From Physella acuta (taxonomy: Eukaryota; Mollusca; Gastropoda; Physidae), in assembly GCF_028476545.1 (NCBI RefSeq), contig NW_026733010.1, positions 1-64,000 of the forward strand: a DNA stretch of 64,000 bases, given 5' to 3'. The notes beneath the pieces were generated by a model. That model was not told where the DNA came from and searched no databases. It was given only the letters and a program-made list of their open reading frames with translations. The position numbers were made by a program, and so were the translations under genes. Shown here one piece after another: positions 1-15,798 of the stretch (position 1 is its first letter; each line of letters begins with the position of its first letter).

Positions 1-70
1 TAAATATATATATATATATATATATATTTGTGTGTGTGTGTGTATTTAAAAATATTTTTTTTTTACGTAC

Positions 71-4412
<4,342 letters not shown>

Positions 4413-4699
4413 ATCTTCGTGTCTGAGGAAGTAAAGAAAAAAAGATACTTGAGACATAGCCTGTAGGATATTGTGATCTAGAATCTCGGTTATTTGCATG
4501 TTTCTTTGTTACGACCAGGGCTACTACAAGCAGGGCAATTAAAATTTATAATTGGAGTCAGAGATAGGGTTATGTGTTGGATTAAAGGACAAAACACGTT
4601 AAAGGGATGAGATGTGAAAAAAATACCAAAAGATTCGAATGTATCGTGCCATGTTTTTTTCTGAATTTTTCATGTTGAAAGGGATTCTCTTTAACACAA

Positions 4700-5645
4700 T
4701 TATGTATACGACGTGTCAACTGGTTATGTGCTATTTTAGGCCGTTGACTCCGATTTCAACCTGCTTTTCTTTTTGGATTTACTTACATAGCCTGTGTCCA
4801 AAATAGAAAAAAAATTCATAAAAAACGTTTTAATAACAAGCTTTTATGTAATGATGCACTAAAAAGTAGAAAATAAATTATAGACTACTATTTAAATAAC
4901 TATAAAGAAGAGCGTTGGTCACTTTAGTATGTATTGGATACCTTTACTAATGTTAAGGAAGACACCCACGCTTTTCTTTATAGTTATTTAAATAGTAGTC
5001 TATAATTTATTTTCTACTTTTTAGTGCATCATTACATAAAAGCTTGTTATTAAAACGTTTTTTATGAATTTTTTTTTCAGTACTTTACATGTTTTATTTA
5101 CAATAGAGTTACATGACTAAAAACCATTGCGCGCCTACTGAACATTACGTTCAGTAGGCGCGCAATGGTTTTTGAACGCAGCCATTACGTGATGGCACAG
5201 CTATTGAGGGTGGTGACGCGTGTGGTGTGGTTGGCTAGACATGCCTACTAATTCGGTCCAAATTTTTATTAATTCATAAAAAATTAATTAGGCATCCATT
5301 TAAGTCAAATTTAGTTTCATATTGCATTGTCTTCATGTCTTGACCCACGTGCCAACTGTGAATCGTATCGGTCAAGTAGAACTGTCCGAATTTTCACTCC
5401 TACGTTTCTATCTAGACTGACGACAGACTGTCGACAGACAGAGGAAGTGAGTTAAATAAAAGCTTGTAAAAAAACAAACTACAAGGCAGCAGTTGTTTGA
5501 TTTTGAAATTGTTCTCTCCTATAAGAGTTCCTGTCCGCAGCTATCGAGCTTCATTTGCCCGAGGGTACGAAATCGAAAACTAATCGGTTTGGCAGCTTTG
5601 ACTTTGACAGACTCGACAACGCCGACCTCATCGAGACAATTAAAA
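4700..5645 (-). repeat. tRNA-derived SINE, family 2, split by a foldback insertion
   Basis: The 3' part (4700-4802) and the 5' part (5471-5645, from AACAAACTACAAGGCAGCAG to a head with GACTCGACAACGCCGACC) are two halves of one family-2 SINE. Comparison with the unbroken copies at 63055 and 58400 shows the break falls between GTCCAA and CAAACTAC. Confidence 0.7.
4803..5470 (+). mobile_element. Foldback element, copy 1
   Basis: A ~670-bp non-coding element. One half is a long palindrome (4812-5075) with ~105-bp arms carrying CTAAAAAGTAGAAAATAAA. Next to it is a perfect ~25-bp-arm hairpin at 5121-5173 (GCGCGCCTACTGAAC). AAGCTTTTAT motifs sit at the outer end and twice inside. The same arm motif occurs in the Helitron-like element at 7.3-16 kb, so it may be a non-autonomous relative. 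A second copy lies inverted at 20378. Confidence 0.65.
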
Positions 5646-5777
5646 ATTAACGTATATAAAATAACATATACAATATTTGCAAAACAAAATGGTCCAACAA
5701 GAAATGACTAATATGTATTCAAAGCAAACACATTTCTTTTCTTGTAATATATTACTTCTGCATATACAAAACACTTA

Positions 5778-5992
5778 CACGTTGCTGGAGCCGTAGCCGT
5801 AGCCGTAGCCGTAGCCGTACACGTAGCCGTACAAGTACACGTACACGTACACGTACACGTACACGTACATGTACACGTACACGTACACGTACACGTACAC
5901 GTACACGTACACGTACACGTACACGTACACGTACACGTACACGTACACGTACACGTACACGTACACGTACACGTACACGTACACGTACACAC
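5778..5992. repeat. (ACGTAC)n hexanucleotide microsatellite
   Basis: Short GTAGCC repeats lead into about 30 near-perfect ACGTAC hexamers. Being self-complementary and a multiple of three, it gives long open frames on both strands (VRVR, YVYV, TCTC), which are artefacts. Confidence 0.95.
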
Positions 5993-6640
5993 AACATATT
6001 TTTTTAAAATTTAAGCTGAAAGGCCACACTTTTATACGTGTGACGTGGGGTGGGGGGGGGGGGGTTGGGGTGGGGTGGGGTGGGAATGATTGCACTTGAA
6101 ACGTTCGTGGTTGGAGGTGGGTATATATGTGTATATTTTCTATGTCGATTGTATTTGTTTTCTATTTCGTCCATCGGGGCGATGGATGTATTCCGGGTAT
6201 TCCACCCTCCCTCCCCCGCCGTAGAAATGCCCGTAAGAAATACTGTTTACATTCCTGATGTTATTTAAATATCATTATCTTCTTATTAATCAAAACAGTG
6301 CACTGAACACCATGAATAAATCCCCCTCGCCAACCCCTTAACCTCTCAATGACTGTTATTTCTTCCCTTGCAAAAAATTGAATGAAGATAATCAATAATG
6401 AAATAAATTCTATACAATTAAAATTCGACTCGGGTTTTAAATATGCTTCCTAAGATGTGTTATACCGAACCCAACAGTTTCATGTGCGCATTCATCAAAC
6501 CCATCTTAATAGTTCTATCGTCCGCACTGGCTAATCCGATTGTGAAATCTAACCCAAGTTAAGAACTACTTGTATAACGATTCAATCGTATTTTACTCAA
6601 CATGTTAGTTTGATGTTTGTAGTTAGAAGTTACTACTATT
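5993..6640. other. No gene seen
   Basis: A poly-G/TG tract at 6046-6085 is followed by unique AT-rich sequence with no supported exon. Confidence 0.5.
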
Positions 6641-7321
6641 TTCTACAGTAATTAATTTATTAGTTACAACTTTTTTCTACAGAGATTAAGTTATTCCCTA
6701 CACCTATTTTCTACAGATATTAATTTATTAGTTACAATGATTTTTCAAGAATTGAAATTATTAGTTACAACTATTTTCTACAGAGATAAAGTTATTAGTT
6801 ACAACAATTTTATATAGAGATTAAGTTATTAGTTACAACTATTTTCTACGGAGATTAAGTTTTGGGTTACAACTATTTTCTACAGATATTAAGTTTTGGG
6901 TTATAATTATTTTCTACGGAGATTACGTTTTGGATTACAACTATTTTCGACAAAGATTAAGTTATTAGTTACTACTATTTTCTACAGAGATTAAGTTATT
7001 AGTTACAACTATTTTCTACAGAGATTAAGTTATAAGTTTCAGCTATTCTCTAAAGAGATTAAGTTATTAGTTACAACTATTTTCATCAGAGATTAAGTTA
7101 TAAGTTTCAGCTATTCTCTAAAGAGATTAAGTTTTGGGTTACAACTATTTTCATCAGAGATTAAGTTATAAGTTTCAGCTATTCTCTAAAGAGATTAAGT
7201 TTTGGGTTACAACTATTTTCCACAGAGATTAAGTTATAATTTACAGCTATTTTCTACAGAGATTAAGTTTTGGGTTACAACTATTTTCATCAGAGATTAA
7301 GTTATAAGTTACAGCTATTTT
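6640..7321. repeat. 34-bp minisatellite, left part
   Basis: About 19-20 units of the type ATTAGTTACAACTATTTTCT followed by ACAGAGATTAAGTT. Sub-variants read TTTTGGGTTACAAC and TATAAGTTTCAGC. The array resumes at 16036, so the Helitron-like element inserted inside it. Confidence 0.85.
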
Positions 7322-7535
7322 ATTATTATTAACACGTTTTTCTTAACTCAGCTTCGCGTTTGTGGATGTGTGGATTTGTTTGTTGTTAAAATTGACATCG
7401 AAAATTAGCCCACTTCTGATTGCTCTAGAGACCTGAAATTTGGCATGCATGCTACTTTCGCCTAACAATTTCAGATGCAATCATAAAAACTAGCAATTAG
7501 AGACCGTAATTAGCTTAATTTAATTACGCCCAAAG

Positions 7536-7600
7536 GACCATAAAATTTAGGACATGATTTCTAAAGATACCGACAAGACTGAAGGCTTATTGACACAGTT
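7536..7600 (+). pseudogene. Helitron helicase gene fragment in the 5' segment
   Basis: GACATGATTTCTAAAGATAC followed by CGACAAGACTG matches the helicase coding sequence at about 14207-14240. This shows that the 5' segment is a deletion derivative of the autonomous element. Confidence 0.7.
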
Positions 7601-7629
7601 ACTTCGGCCCCAATCGATGTGAGCGCGCT

Positions 7630-7702
7630 GGCCGTGATCGTATAGTGGTTAGTACGTCGCGTTGTGGCCGCGACAACCCAGGTTCGAATCCTGGTCGCTC
7701 AA
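7630..7702 (+). other. tRNA-His(GTG)-like sequence carried by the Helitron-like element
   Basis: It has an A-box region (TATAGTGGTTAGTAC), a GTG anticodon in GCGTTGTGGCCGCG and a perfect T-arm CCAGG/CCTGG around GTTCGAATC. The 5' acceptor strand GGCCGTG has no partner, because the 3' strand reads TCGCTCA where tRNA-His would read CACGGC. An alternative stem could form from TGAGCG just upstream. A related copy lies in the non-autonomous element at 25231-25303. It is called a pseudo-tRNA or captured promoter, not a functional tRNA. Confidence 0.7.
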
Positions 7703-8011
7703 GATTTTTTTAGTCCGTGTATTTATAAACACTTAGTCAATTCATACTTAATCAAGTCATTAGATAAAGTAGAAAATAAACTATATAAAAAACTTTTTTT
7801 AAAACCACGTTTTTCTTGTAGACTAAAAAGTAGAAAATAAATTTTTCTTTTCTGCTTCCTCGAGCTGTGCAGATTCTTGTGATGACTGACAAAAAACGTG
7901 GGTCGGGCAGATGGGTCGGGAAATTTGATGGTGAACGTACCCACATGATTTCTAAAGCAAAAATTATCAATCCAGATTTATCAAAATATCAAAATTAAGA
8001 GATTTTATCAG

Positions 8012-8120
8012 TGGCGGAGTGGTCTAGCTGTAGAGAGTTGGACTGCTAACCCGTTAGTCTCGAGTTCGAATCCGGGTTTAAATCAGTAGACCGTCCCTGA
8101 GTCCACCCAACTGTGATGGG
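8012..8120 (+). repeat. tRNA-derived SINE, family 1, 5' fragment
   Basis: The head and first body block (GTTCGAATCC, then CTGAGTCCACCCAACTGTG) are present. The copy stops abruptly at sequence shared with the Helitron 3' region (AAAAAATCCTCTAAA). Confidence 0.7.
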
Positions 8121-8240
8121 TACCTAAAAAATCCTCTAAATTTTTTTGTGTCATGAGGATTGGATATACCGATATGCGATAGTAGACTTCTGAATAGTGA
8201 TAGGTTTTTAGTATTGTAACATCGTCTAGGACTAGCAAAA

Positions 8241-9236
8241 CACTTAGTCAAGTCATACTTAATCAAGTCATTAGATAAAGTAGAAAATAAACTTAAAAAA
8301 AAACACGTTTTTTATGTGTAGCAACGGACTAAAAAGGAGAACGGACACGGTAACACATTGTTAACGGTGACACGGTTGGTACGCTGGGCATGCTAAAATA
8401 CACATAAACACGTTTTTCTTAACTCAGCTTCGCGTTTATTTGTTTGTTTATGGGAGATTTGATCACGTGATTCGTGAGTAGATCTCCATAGTGATAGGTT
8501 TTTAGTATTGTAACATCGTCTAGGTCTAGCAAAACACTTAGTCAAGTCATACTTAATCAAGTCATTAGATAAAGTAGAAAATAAACTTAAAAAAAACACG
8601 TTTTTTATGTGTAGCAACGGACTAAAAAGGAGAACGGACACGGTAACACATTGTTAACGGTGACACGGTTGGTACGCTGGGCATGCTAAAATACACATAA
8701 ACACGTTTTTCTTAACTCAGCTTCGCGTTTATTTGTTTGTTTATGGGAGATTTGATCACGTGATTCGTGAGTAGATCTCCATAGTGATAGGTTTTTAGTA
8801 TTGTAACATCGTCTAGGTCTAGCAAAACACTTAGTCAAGTCATACTTAATCAAGTCATTAGATAAAGTAGAAAATAAACTTAAAAAAAAACACGTTTTTT
8901 ATGTGTAGCAACGGACTAAAAAGGAGAACGGACACGGTAACACATTGTTAACGGTGACACGGTTGGTACGCTGGGCATGCTAAAATACACATAAACACGT
9001 TTTTCTTAACTCAGCTTCGCGTTTATTTGTTTGTTTATGGGAGATTTGATCACGTGATTCGTGAGTAGATCTCCACGCCAGCAACGGTAGCTACACACCT
9101 GTGTCATGAGGATTGGATATACCAATATGCGATAGTAGACTTCTCAAAATAGTGATAGGTTTTTAGTATTGTAAAATCGTCTAGGTCTAGCAAAACACTT
9201 AGTCAAGTCATACTTAATCAAGTCGTTAGATAAATT
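8241..9236 (+). repeat. ~294-bp tandem units in the Helitron 5' region
   Basis: CACTTAGTCAAGTCATACTT recurs at 8241, 8535, 8828 and 9196, giving two units of 294 and 293 bp and one of 368 bp with an insert. Each carries GTAGAAAATAAAC, an ACACGTTTTTTATGTG stretch and an element 5'-end-like block (CTTAACTCAGCTTCGCG). The coding ATG at 9237 lies within the fourth unit start. Confidence 0.85.
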
Positions 9237-12200
9237 ATGTCGAAAACGCGTCAACAAAAAGAACGTCAACGAGAAAAAGCTCGCTTGAGGCGCCAAAGAG
9301 ATCGTTCGCTTGAGACCGAGGAAGAAAGGGAAGCTAAAAGAATACGTCGACAGGAGCTAGCCAGTATTGAAAGCGAGGAACATCGTCTTGAGAGATTATC
9401 AAAACAAAAAGAGCGTCAACAAAAAGTTCGAGCTTTTGAGTCCGCGGAAGAGCGAAATTCGCGCCTTGAGAAGCAACGAGATAGACAACAACGAAATCTG
9501 GCCGTTGAGTCCGCGGAAGAGCGGAATTCGCGCCTTGAGAAAAAACGAGAAAAACAACAACGAAATCTGGCCGTTGAGTCCGCGGAAGAGCGGAATTCGC
9601 GCCTTGAGAAAAAACGAGAAAAACAACAACGAAATCTGGCCGTTGAGTCCGCGGAAGAGCGGAATTCGCGCCTTGAGAAAAAACGAGAAAAACAACAACG
9701 AAATCTGGCCGTTGAGTCCGCGGAAGAGCGGAATTCGCGCCTTGTAACACAACGAGATAGGCAGTCTCAAGCTCGAGCCGCGCAATCTGCCGAGCAACAT
9801 GAAGAAGAGTTAAGACGTCGTCGTGAAGCCTACAATCAACGTTCAGCACAAGAAGAAGAATTTTCCAAGGAAATTAACACACTTAGCACCGAATCTTGTG
9901 AGATTTGCTTGAAACAATGTTATCCTAAACAGGTAGGAAATTATCAAAAAGATTCAAAATTATCTTGGCCAGACGAGTTCAAAGACAAAAGTGTTCTGGT
10001 GATTTGCAATAGATGCAAGGCACATCTAAAGAAGAATAAGATTCCGTCCAAAGCTTTCTGGAATAATTTGGATCCGGGCGTTATTCCAGATGTAATTAAG
10101 GATCTGAAAGAGCCTGAGAGAAAGCTTTTATCTCGCATAAAGGCATTCCTAAAGGTGATTAAATTCGACGGTCGCTTCGGTCAGTACGGATTTAAGGGCC
10201 AAGCAATTCTTTTCGCTCTCGATATTTTCCAAGTTAGCAAAAAATTAGCAGACATGTTGCCTAGACCAAGTGATGACGCAGACATTGTGGTAGTTACGGA
10301 GACGCTCGAGAATTTGAATATTTCGCGTGATTATGAAATATCTCGCGCGCGTGTTTTTGCTGCACTCGAATGGCTTAAAGCTAACAACCCTTTGTACAAA
10401 GATGTAATAATCAACTATGGTGCAAGACTGGAAACACAAGACATCATCCGCGTGATTCCAGCTGCACAACCGTCAGTTGTTCAGCCAGCAGAACTTGCTC
10501 ATCCAGCAGAAGTTGCCCAAGATTTAAATCAAAGTGCATACGAAGTTCAGGGAAAGAAAAATACCAAAATTATACATGCTTCCTTTAATCAAGGTGACGC
10601 AAGAGTGTACAATTTTGCCGGTGTTCAGTGCTTTGCCATGGCACTTGCAAATATTGTTAGAGCAGCTATTGTGTCTCCAAGTCGGTGGAATAAAATTATC
10701 TTGGACTCCAATTTACTTGCAGGAGATAAATTTTATGGAAAAATTTACCAAGAAACTCAGCTGAATGCAAATGGAAGAGCATTGCAGATTCCAAATGATG
10801 GATACTTGACGATTGAGAACCTGGATGTGATTGATTATACGTTCAACATGTTCAATCACTCAATTTTCTTGGATTACAACACCGGATGGATTTGTCAAGG
10901 ATATTTGCAGCAATCCAAGAATGTCGGCGATACGAGAAATTTGCAGTGTGCTCTTCAGTATCTTTTCTCGGAGCATAACGCTGGAATTTTGATTGGAAGA
11001 TCCAAATGTTTAGCAGTCATGCACTATGATGGAAAGTTTTACTTTGCGGATTCCCATTCTTGTGGAAATTGTGGTGCCCCAGCGGGAAATGGAAAGGCCT
11101 GCATTATTGAGTGTGATACCATTCAGGAGTTAAAGGATGTAGCAACAAGAGCAATTCGCGGATTTATTCGAAATGATGAAAACAACAATCTGCCGGACTT
11201 TTCCATTCACTACATTGATGTGAATGATTTTGGAGAATGTATGGATCAAACTGGCAATGAAGCTCCAGCAGAAGAAGGTCCACAAATTAACTTTGTGCCG
11301 GACACCAATTTCGATGCGCCACCGGAATACATACCCATGTATACTTCGGTCATGGGTCCTATTGATGCAGTTCAGCCAAATGAGGAGGATGAGATTGAGG
11401 AAATCACAAATTTAAATGAAATTGTACGCAAAACCGGAAACAACATCGTAAATGTTAATCACGAGAAAAAAGCAGAGGAATTTGCGTTTTATTATCTCCT
11501 GCCGAATGGAAAAAATGGATTGAACGAGCCGCGAGAAATTCGAATCACGCCGTTGGATTACTTTCAGTCAAGAATTCTTGGAAAAGATCCGCGCTTTCAA
11601 CTGATTGTATATTTGTTCTATGCGCTTTCGATGACTGAATTGTACAAAATTCAATCGACGATAAATGCCTGCTGCAAAAAAGTTCAAGGCCAACACGGTG
11701 CTGTTGAGGACTTACATCTTTATCTGAAAAATCTGAGAGGCTCAGCAGCATATTGGAAATCAGTCCTCAATGATCTAATTGGATTCATTCGAACCTTTGG
11801 TCCACCAACGTGGTTTATCACATTAAGTTGCAACGATCTTCATTGGCCGGACATGATTAAAGCCTTACTTTTGGCTGCCAACGACGAAAGAGCTAAAGAA
11901 GATGAACCAAACCTCCGTATTAATGAAGTACAGAAGTTGATTGAACAACATCCGGTTACTGTTTCACGGCATTTCATGAGACGTCTCAATGCATTCATTT
12001 CATTCATTAACGCTAATGATAATGTACTTGGAGGAAGAGTCGTTGATTATTGGTGGAGAATCGAGTTTCAGAATAGAGGAAGTCCACATGTGCATATGGT
12101 GGTATGAATTGAAAACGCTCCTTCATTCTCGACTCCAGAAGGAATCCAATTAATTGACAACGTAGTCACATGCAGTTACCCTTCGGAAGCGGAAAATGAA

Positions 12201-14765
12201 AAGTTGCATGATCTGGTGAAGCGGAATCAAATTCATCATCACACGCAAACTTGTTACAAGAATTCCGAATCTTGTCGGTTTGCATTTCCACGACAGCCAA
12301 GTAACGAAACTCGAATGGTTTCTGAGACTTCGGACGAATTCATCAGAAATGGCGGACGAATTTGCAGTCTAAAGAGAAAGCCACACGAAAAATCGGTGAA
12401 TAACTACAATGAAACTTTTCTCAAGTTGTGGGATGGAAACATGGACATTCAGCCTTGTGGATCGAACGAAGCGATTGCGCAGTACGTTGCGAAATACATT
12501 TCAAAATCTGAGCCAACAGAAATGAATGCAGGTATCGCACAGGCCATACGACAAATTCAGCGAGAGGATGGAAATTTGCCGAACAAGCTCTTCAGAATAT
12601 GTATGAGAATTGTGAATGAACGACAAATTTCTGCATGTGAGTGTGTATGGCGACTTTGCCATCTCCCTTATCACGGAACCACACGAGAATGTGTATTTCT
12701 GAATGCGCGAAAGCCTGAACAGAGATATTATGTTCTACAATTTCAAGGCAATCAGGCAACTGGCCTTTGCACCAATATGTTCGAGAGATATGAGAAACGC
12801 CCCAGAGAAATAATGGATGGTATAGACTTTCCAAAAATGACCACTGTTTAATTCTTTATGCGTTTCAAGCCGGACTACAAAAAAATTTCTCAGGAGGACG
12901 AAAGTGTTGATGCTGAGGTGGAGACAGGACGTCAAACTAATCGTCGCATCACTCTTGTCGATGGAACAAAAATGATTGAGCGAAGTAAGGAGGCTGCTGT
13001 GAGAAGTCCATTCTTTGTAATGCATCGAGATCCGGATAATTACTTCTACAGCTTACTTGTTCAGTATTGTCCTTATTATCAAGAACGTGAACTTTTAGAA
13101 GGTTTTGATAGCCCAAAGGAAGCATTTCTTGCACGTGAACAACAAATGAGAACAAACAGCCGATTTATGGAAAGATTTCGTGAAACCGACAGAAAGTTGC
13201 AGGATGCTTTGAATCGAGCTCGTGCATTCGACATTATTGAGCGACCACTGGATATTGAAGTTGATGAAGAAATCGAGGATGAACAGCTTCAAGGAATGAC
13301 TGACAACAACTTCGAGAACGCTAAGTCTGCAATGAACTTGAAACAGAAAGAGCTGTTCAAGTTGGTAGCCGATAGCGTTGACAATCAGAAAAGCGGAGAT
13401 CCAAATCGCCTGAAATTGTTTGTTACTGGAGGAGCAGGTGTTGGAAAGACGTTTACATTCAAAATTCTGGTGGAACTTGTAAACCGAAGCTACGAAAACA
13501 ATGCAGTCAAAGTTGCTGCACCAACTGGAGTTGCTGCTTTACTGGTAGGTGGATCGACACTGCATAGTCTCCTCAAATTACCGATTGAGAAGACTGGAGT
13601 TCCAACAAAACATATGGATCAGCTGACGGGAAGGTACTTGAAGGTAATGCGACAACAATGGAAAAACATTGAATTTCTCTTCATCGACGAAATCAGTATG
13701 GTGTCGTATCAAACGCTGAGTAAAATCGACACACGATTAAGACAGCTGAAGAATAACCCAGATCAAGTGTTTGGAGGTCTGAATGTCATCGTGTTTGGTG
13801 ATTTGATGCAACTGCCGCCAGTCAGAGGTGCACAAGTATTTCATCAGCCTTTGTCATATGTTCCTGCCTCACACTTATGGAGAGAATTCACTTTGGTGGA
13901 ATTAACTGAAAACATGCGACAACGAGGAGACACTAGATTCGCCGATCTTTTGAACGCCCTGCGAGTTGGAGAGCTTAACGCGTCTCATTTTGAATTGCTC
14001 TTGTCAAAAATGCTCACGAATGAGGATCTTCGTAGTGATTTTGCCGTCGACAAGGCGATTCGGATCAACCCAACAAAGGCGCAAGTTCAAAAACACAACG
14101 ATGCTGTACTTGAACTAAATCGTACCAACGGAACTCGGGTATACAAAATTAAGGCACAGGATGAAATCATTGAAGCTCCTAAAAACACTAAGGACCCTAA
14201 AATTGAGGACATGATTTCTAAAGATACCGACAAGACTGGAGGCCTGCAGCAGTACGTTGAAATATTTGTCGGCGCTCGAGTAATGCTGCGTTATAACGTT
14301 TGTATTGAACAAGGACTCGTAAATGGAGCGATGGGTCAAATCGTCGAAATACAGTGGGGCAACAACACTCGACGTACGCAAATGTATGAGGAAGACATTC
14401 CAGATGTCAAAATCGATTTTGGTCCCCCGTACGGTGAGAAAATAGTTCAACCAAAGTCTGTTCAGTTTGATGCCGTAAGAAATAAAGGAAAGGTTGAACG
14501 ACGACAGCTCCCATTGATTCTGTGCTGGGCGTGCACAGTTCACAAAATGCAAGGATGTACCGTGGACAAAGCTGTGGTGAACCTAGGAAGCAAGCTCTTT
14601 GCGGATGGACAGGCTTACGTCGCATTAAGCAGAGTTCGCTCATTGGAAGGATTGCGTATCGAAGAATTGGATTTCGCGAAATTAGCAGGAAGAAAACCTT
14701 GCAATGAAGATGCTATCCGTGAAATGGAGAGAATGCGGAACCATCAGCCCCAGAATCAACGATAA
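9237..14765 (+). pseudogene. Helitron-like Rep/helicase with cysteine-protease domain; two nonsense codons
   Basis: A single uninterrupted frame of 1843 codons, broken only by an in-frame TGA at 12105-12107 and a TAA at 12849-12851. Order: charged coiled-coil repeats (about residues 1-200, 23-residue units repeated four times); zinc-ribbon-like CEIC and CNRC (about 221-257); a protease-like domain with C465 (GVQCFAMA) and D605/H607 (YFADSHSC); the HUH Rep with H951/H953 (SPHVHMVV) and the Tyr pair Y1083/Y1087 (YVAKYISK); then a PIF1/RecD-type SF1 helicase with Walker A GGAGVGKT (about 1398), FIDEISMVS, GDLMQLPP, and YVALSRVRSLEGL. The role would be rolling-circle-type transposition. The stop after NQR coincides with the start of the duplicated segment, so the native C-terminus may be lost. 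Confidence 0.88.
9465..9743 (+). repeat. 69-bp in-frame coding repeats
   Basis: About four near-identical 69-bp units encode ESAEERNSRLEKKREKQQRN. Because the unit is a multiple of three, other frames on both strands are also open here and should not be taken as genes. Confidence 0.9.
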
Positions 14766-15637
14766 ATGCCTGCTGCAAAAAAGTTCAAGGCCAACACGGT
14801 GCTGTTGAGGACTTACATCTTTATTTGAAAAATCTGAGAGGCTCAGCACCATATTGGAAATCAGTCCTCAATGATCTAATTGGATTCATTCGAATCTTTG
14901 GTCCACCAACGTGGTTTATCACATTAAGTTGCAACGATCTTCATTGGCCGGACATGATTAAAGCCTTACTTTTGGCTGCCAACGACGAAAGAGCTAAAGA
15001 AGATGAACCAAACCTCCGTATTAATGAAGTACAGAAGTTGATTGAACAACATCCGGTTACTGTTTCACGGCATTTCATGAGACGTCTCAATGCATTCATT
15101 TCTTTCATTAACGCTAATGATAATGTACTTGGAGGAAGAGTCGTTGATTATTGGTGGAGAATCGAGTTTCAGAATAGAGGAAGTCCACATGTGCATATGG
15201 TGGTATGGATTGAAAACGCTCCTTCATTCTCGACTCCAGAAGGAATCCAATTAATTGACAACGTAGTCACATGCAGTTACCCTTCGGAAGCGGAAAATGA
15301 AAAGTTGCATGATCTGGTGAAGCGGAATCAAATTCATCATCACACGCAAACTTGTTACAAGAATTCCGAATCTTGTCGGTTTGCATTTCCACGACAGCCA
15401 TGCAACGAAACTCGAATGGTTTCTGAGACTTCGGACGAATTCATCAGAAATGGCGGACGAATTTGCAGTCTAAAGAGAAAGCCACACGAAAAATCGGTGA
15501 ATAACTACAACGAAACTTTTCTCAAGTTGTGGGATGGAAACATGGACATTCAGCCTTGTGGATCGAACGAAGCGATTGCGCAGTACGTTGCGAAATACAT
15601 TTCAAAATCTGAGCCAACAGAAATGAATGCAGGTATC
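14756..15637 (+). pseudogene. Duplicated Rep-domain fragment (882 bp)
   Basis: It matches 11655-12536 over the same 882-bp length with only a handful of mismatches visible by eye. It covers the end of the protease/Rep linker, the HUH motif and the YVAKY pair, then breaks into the Helitron 3' end sequence. It reads TGG (Trp) where the main gene has the first nonsense TGA. The main open frame here (14825-15721) is a fragment, not an independent gene. Confidence 0.9.
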
Positions 15638-15798
15638 CTTTTTATTTGGATAAAAAATCCTCTAAATTTTATGTATTTAAAAACACTTAGTCAAGTCATA
15701 CTTTATCAAGTCATTAGATAAAGTAGAAAATAAACTATATAAAAAACTTTTTAAAAACCACGTTTTTCATGTGTAGCAACGGACTAAAAAGGAGAAAA

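Noticed and set aside
5708-6099. Overlapping open frames (VRVR, TCTC, YVYV) at the hexamer array
   Set aside because: The ACGTAC unit is a self-complementary multiple of three, so every frame is open.
7630-7702. Functional tRNA-His gene
   Set aside because: The 3' acceptor strand does not pair with GGCCGTG and the same defect is in a second copy within a transposon.
9334-9849. Minus-strand 171- and 133-aa frames within the Rep gene
   Set aside because: They are shadows of the 69-bp in-frame coding repeats; the plus frame has the domain homology.
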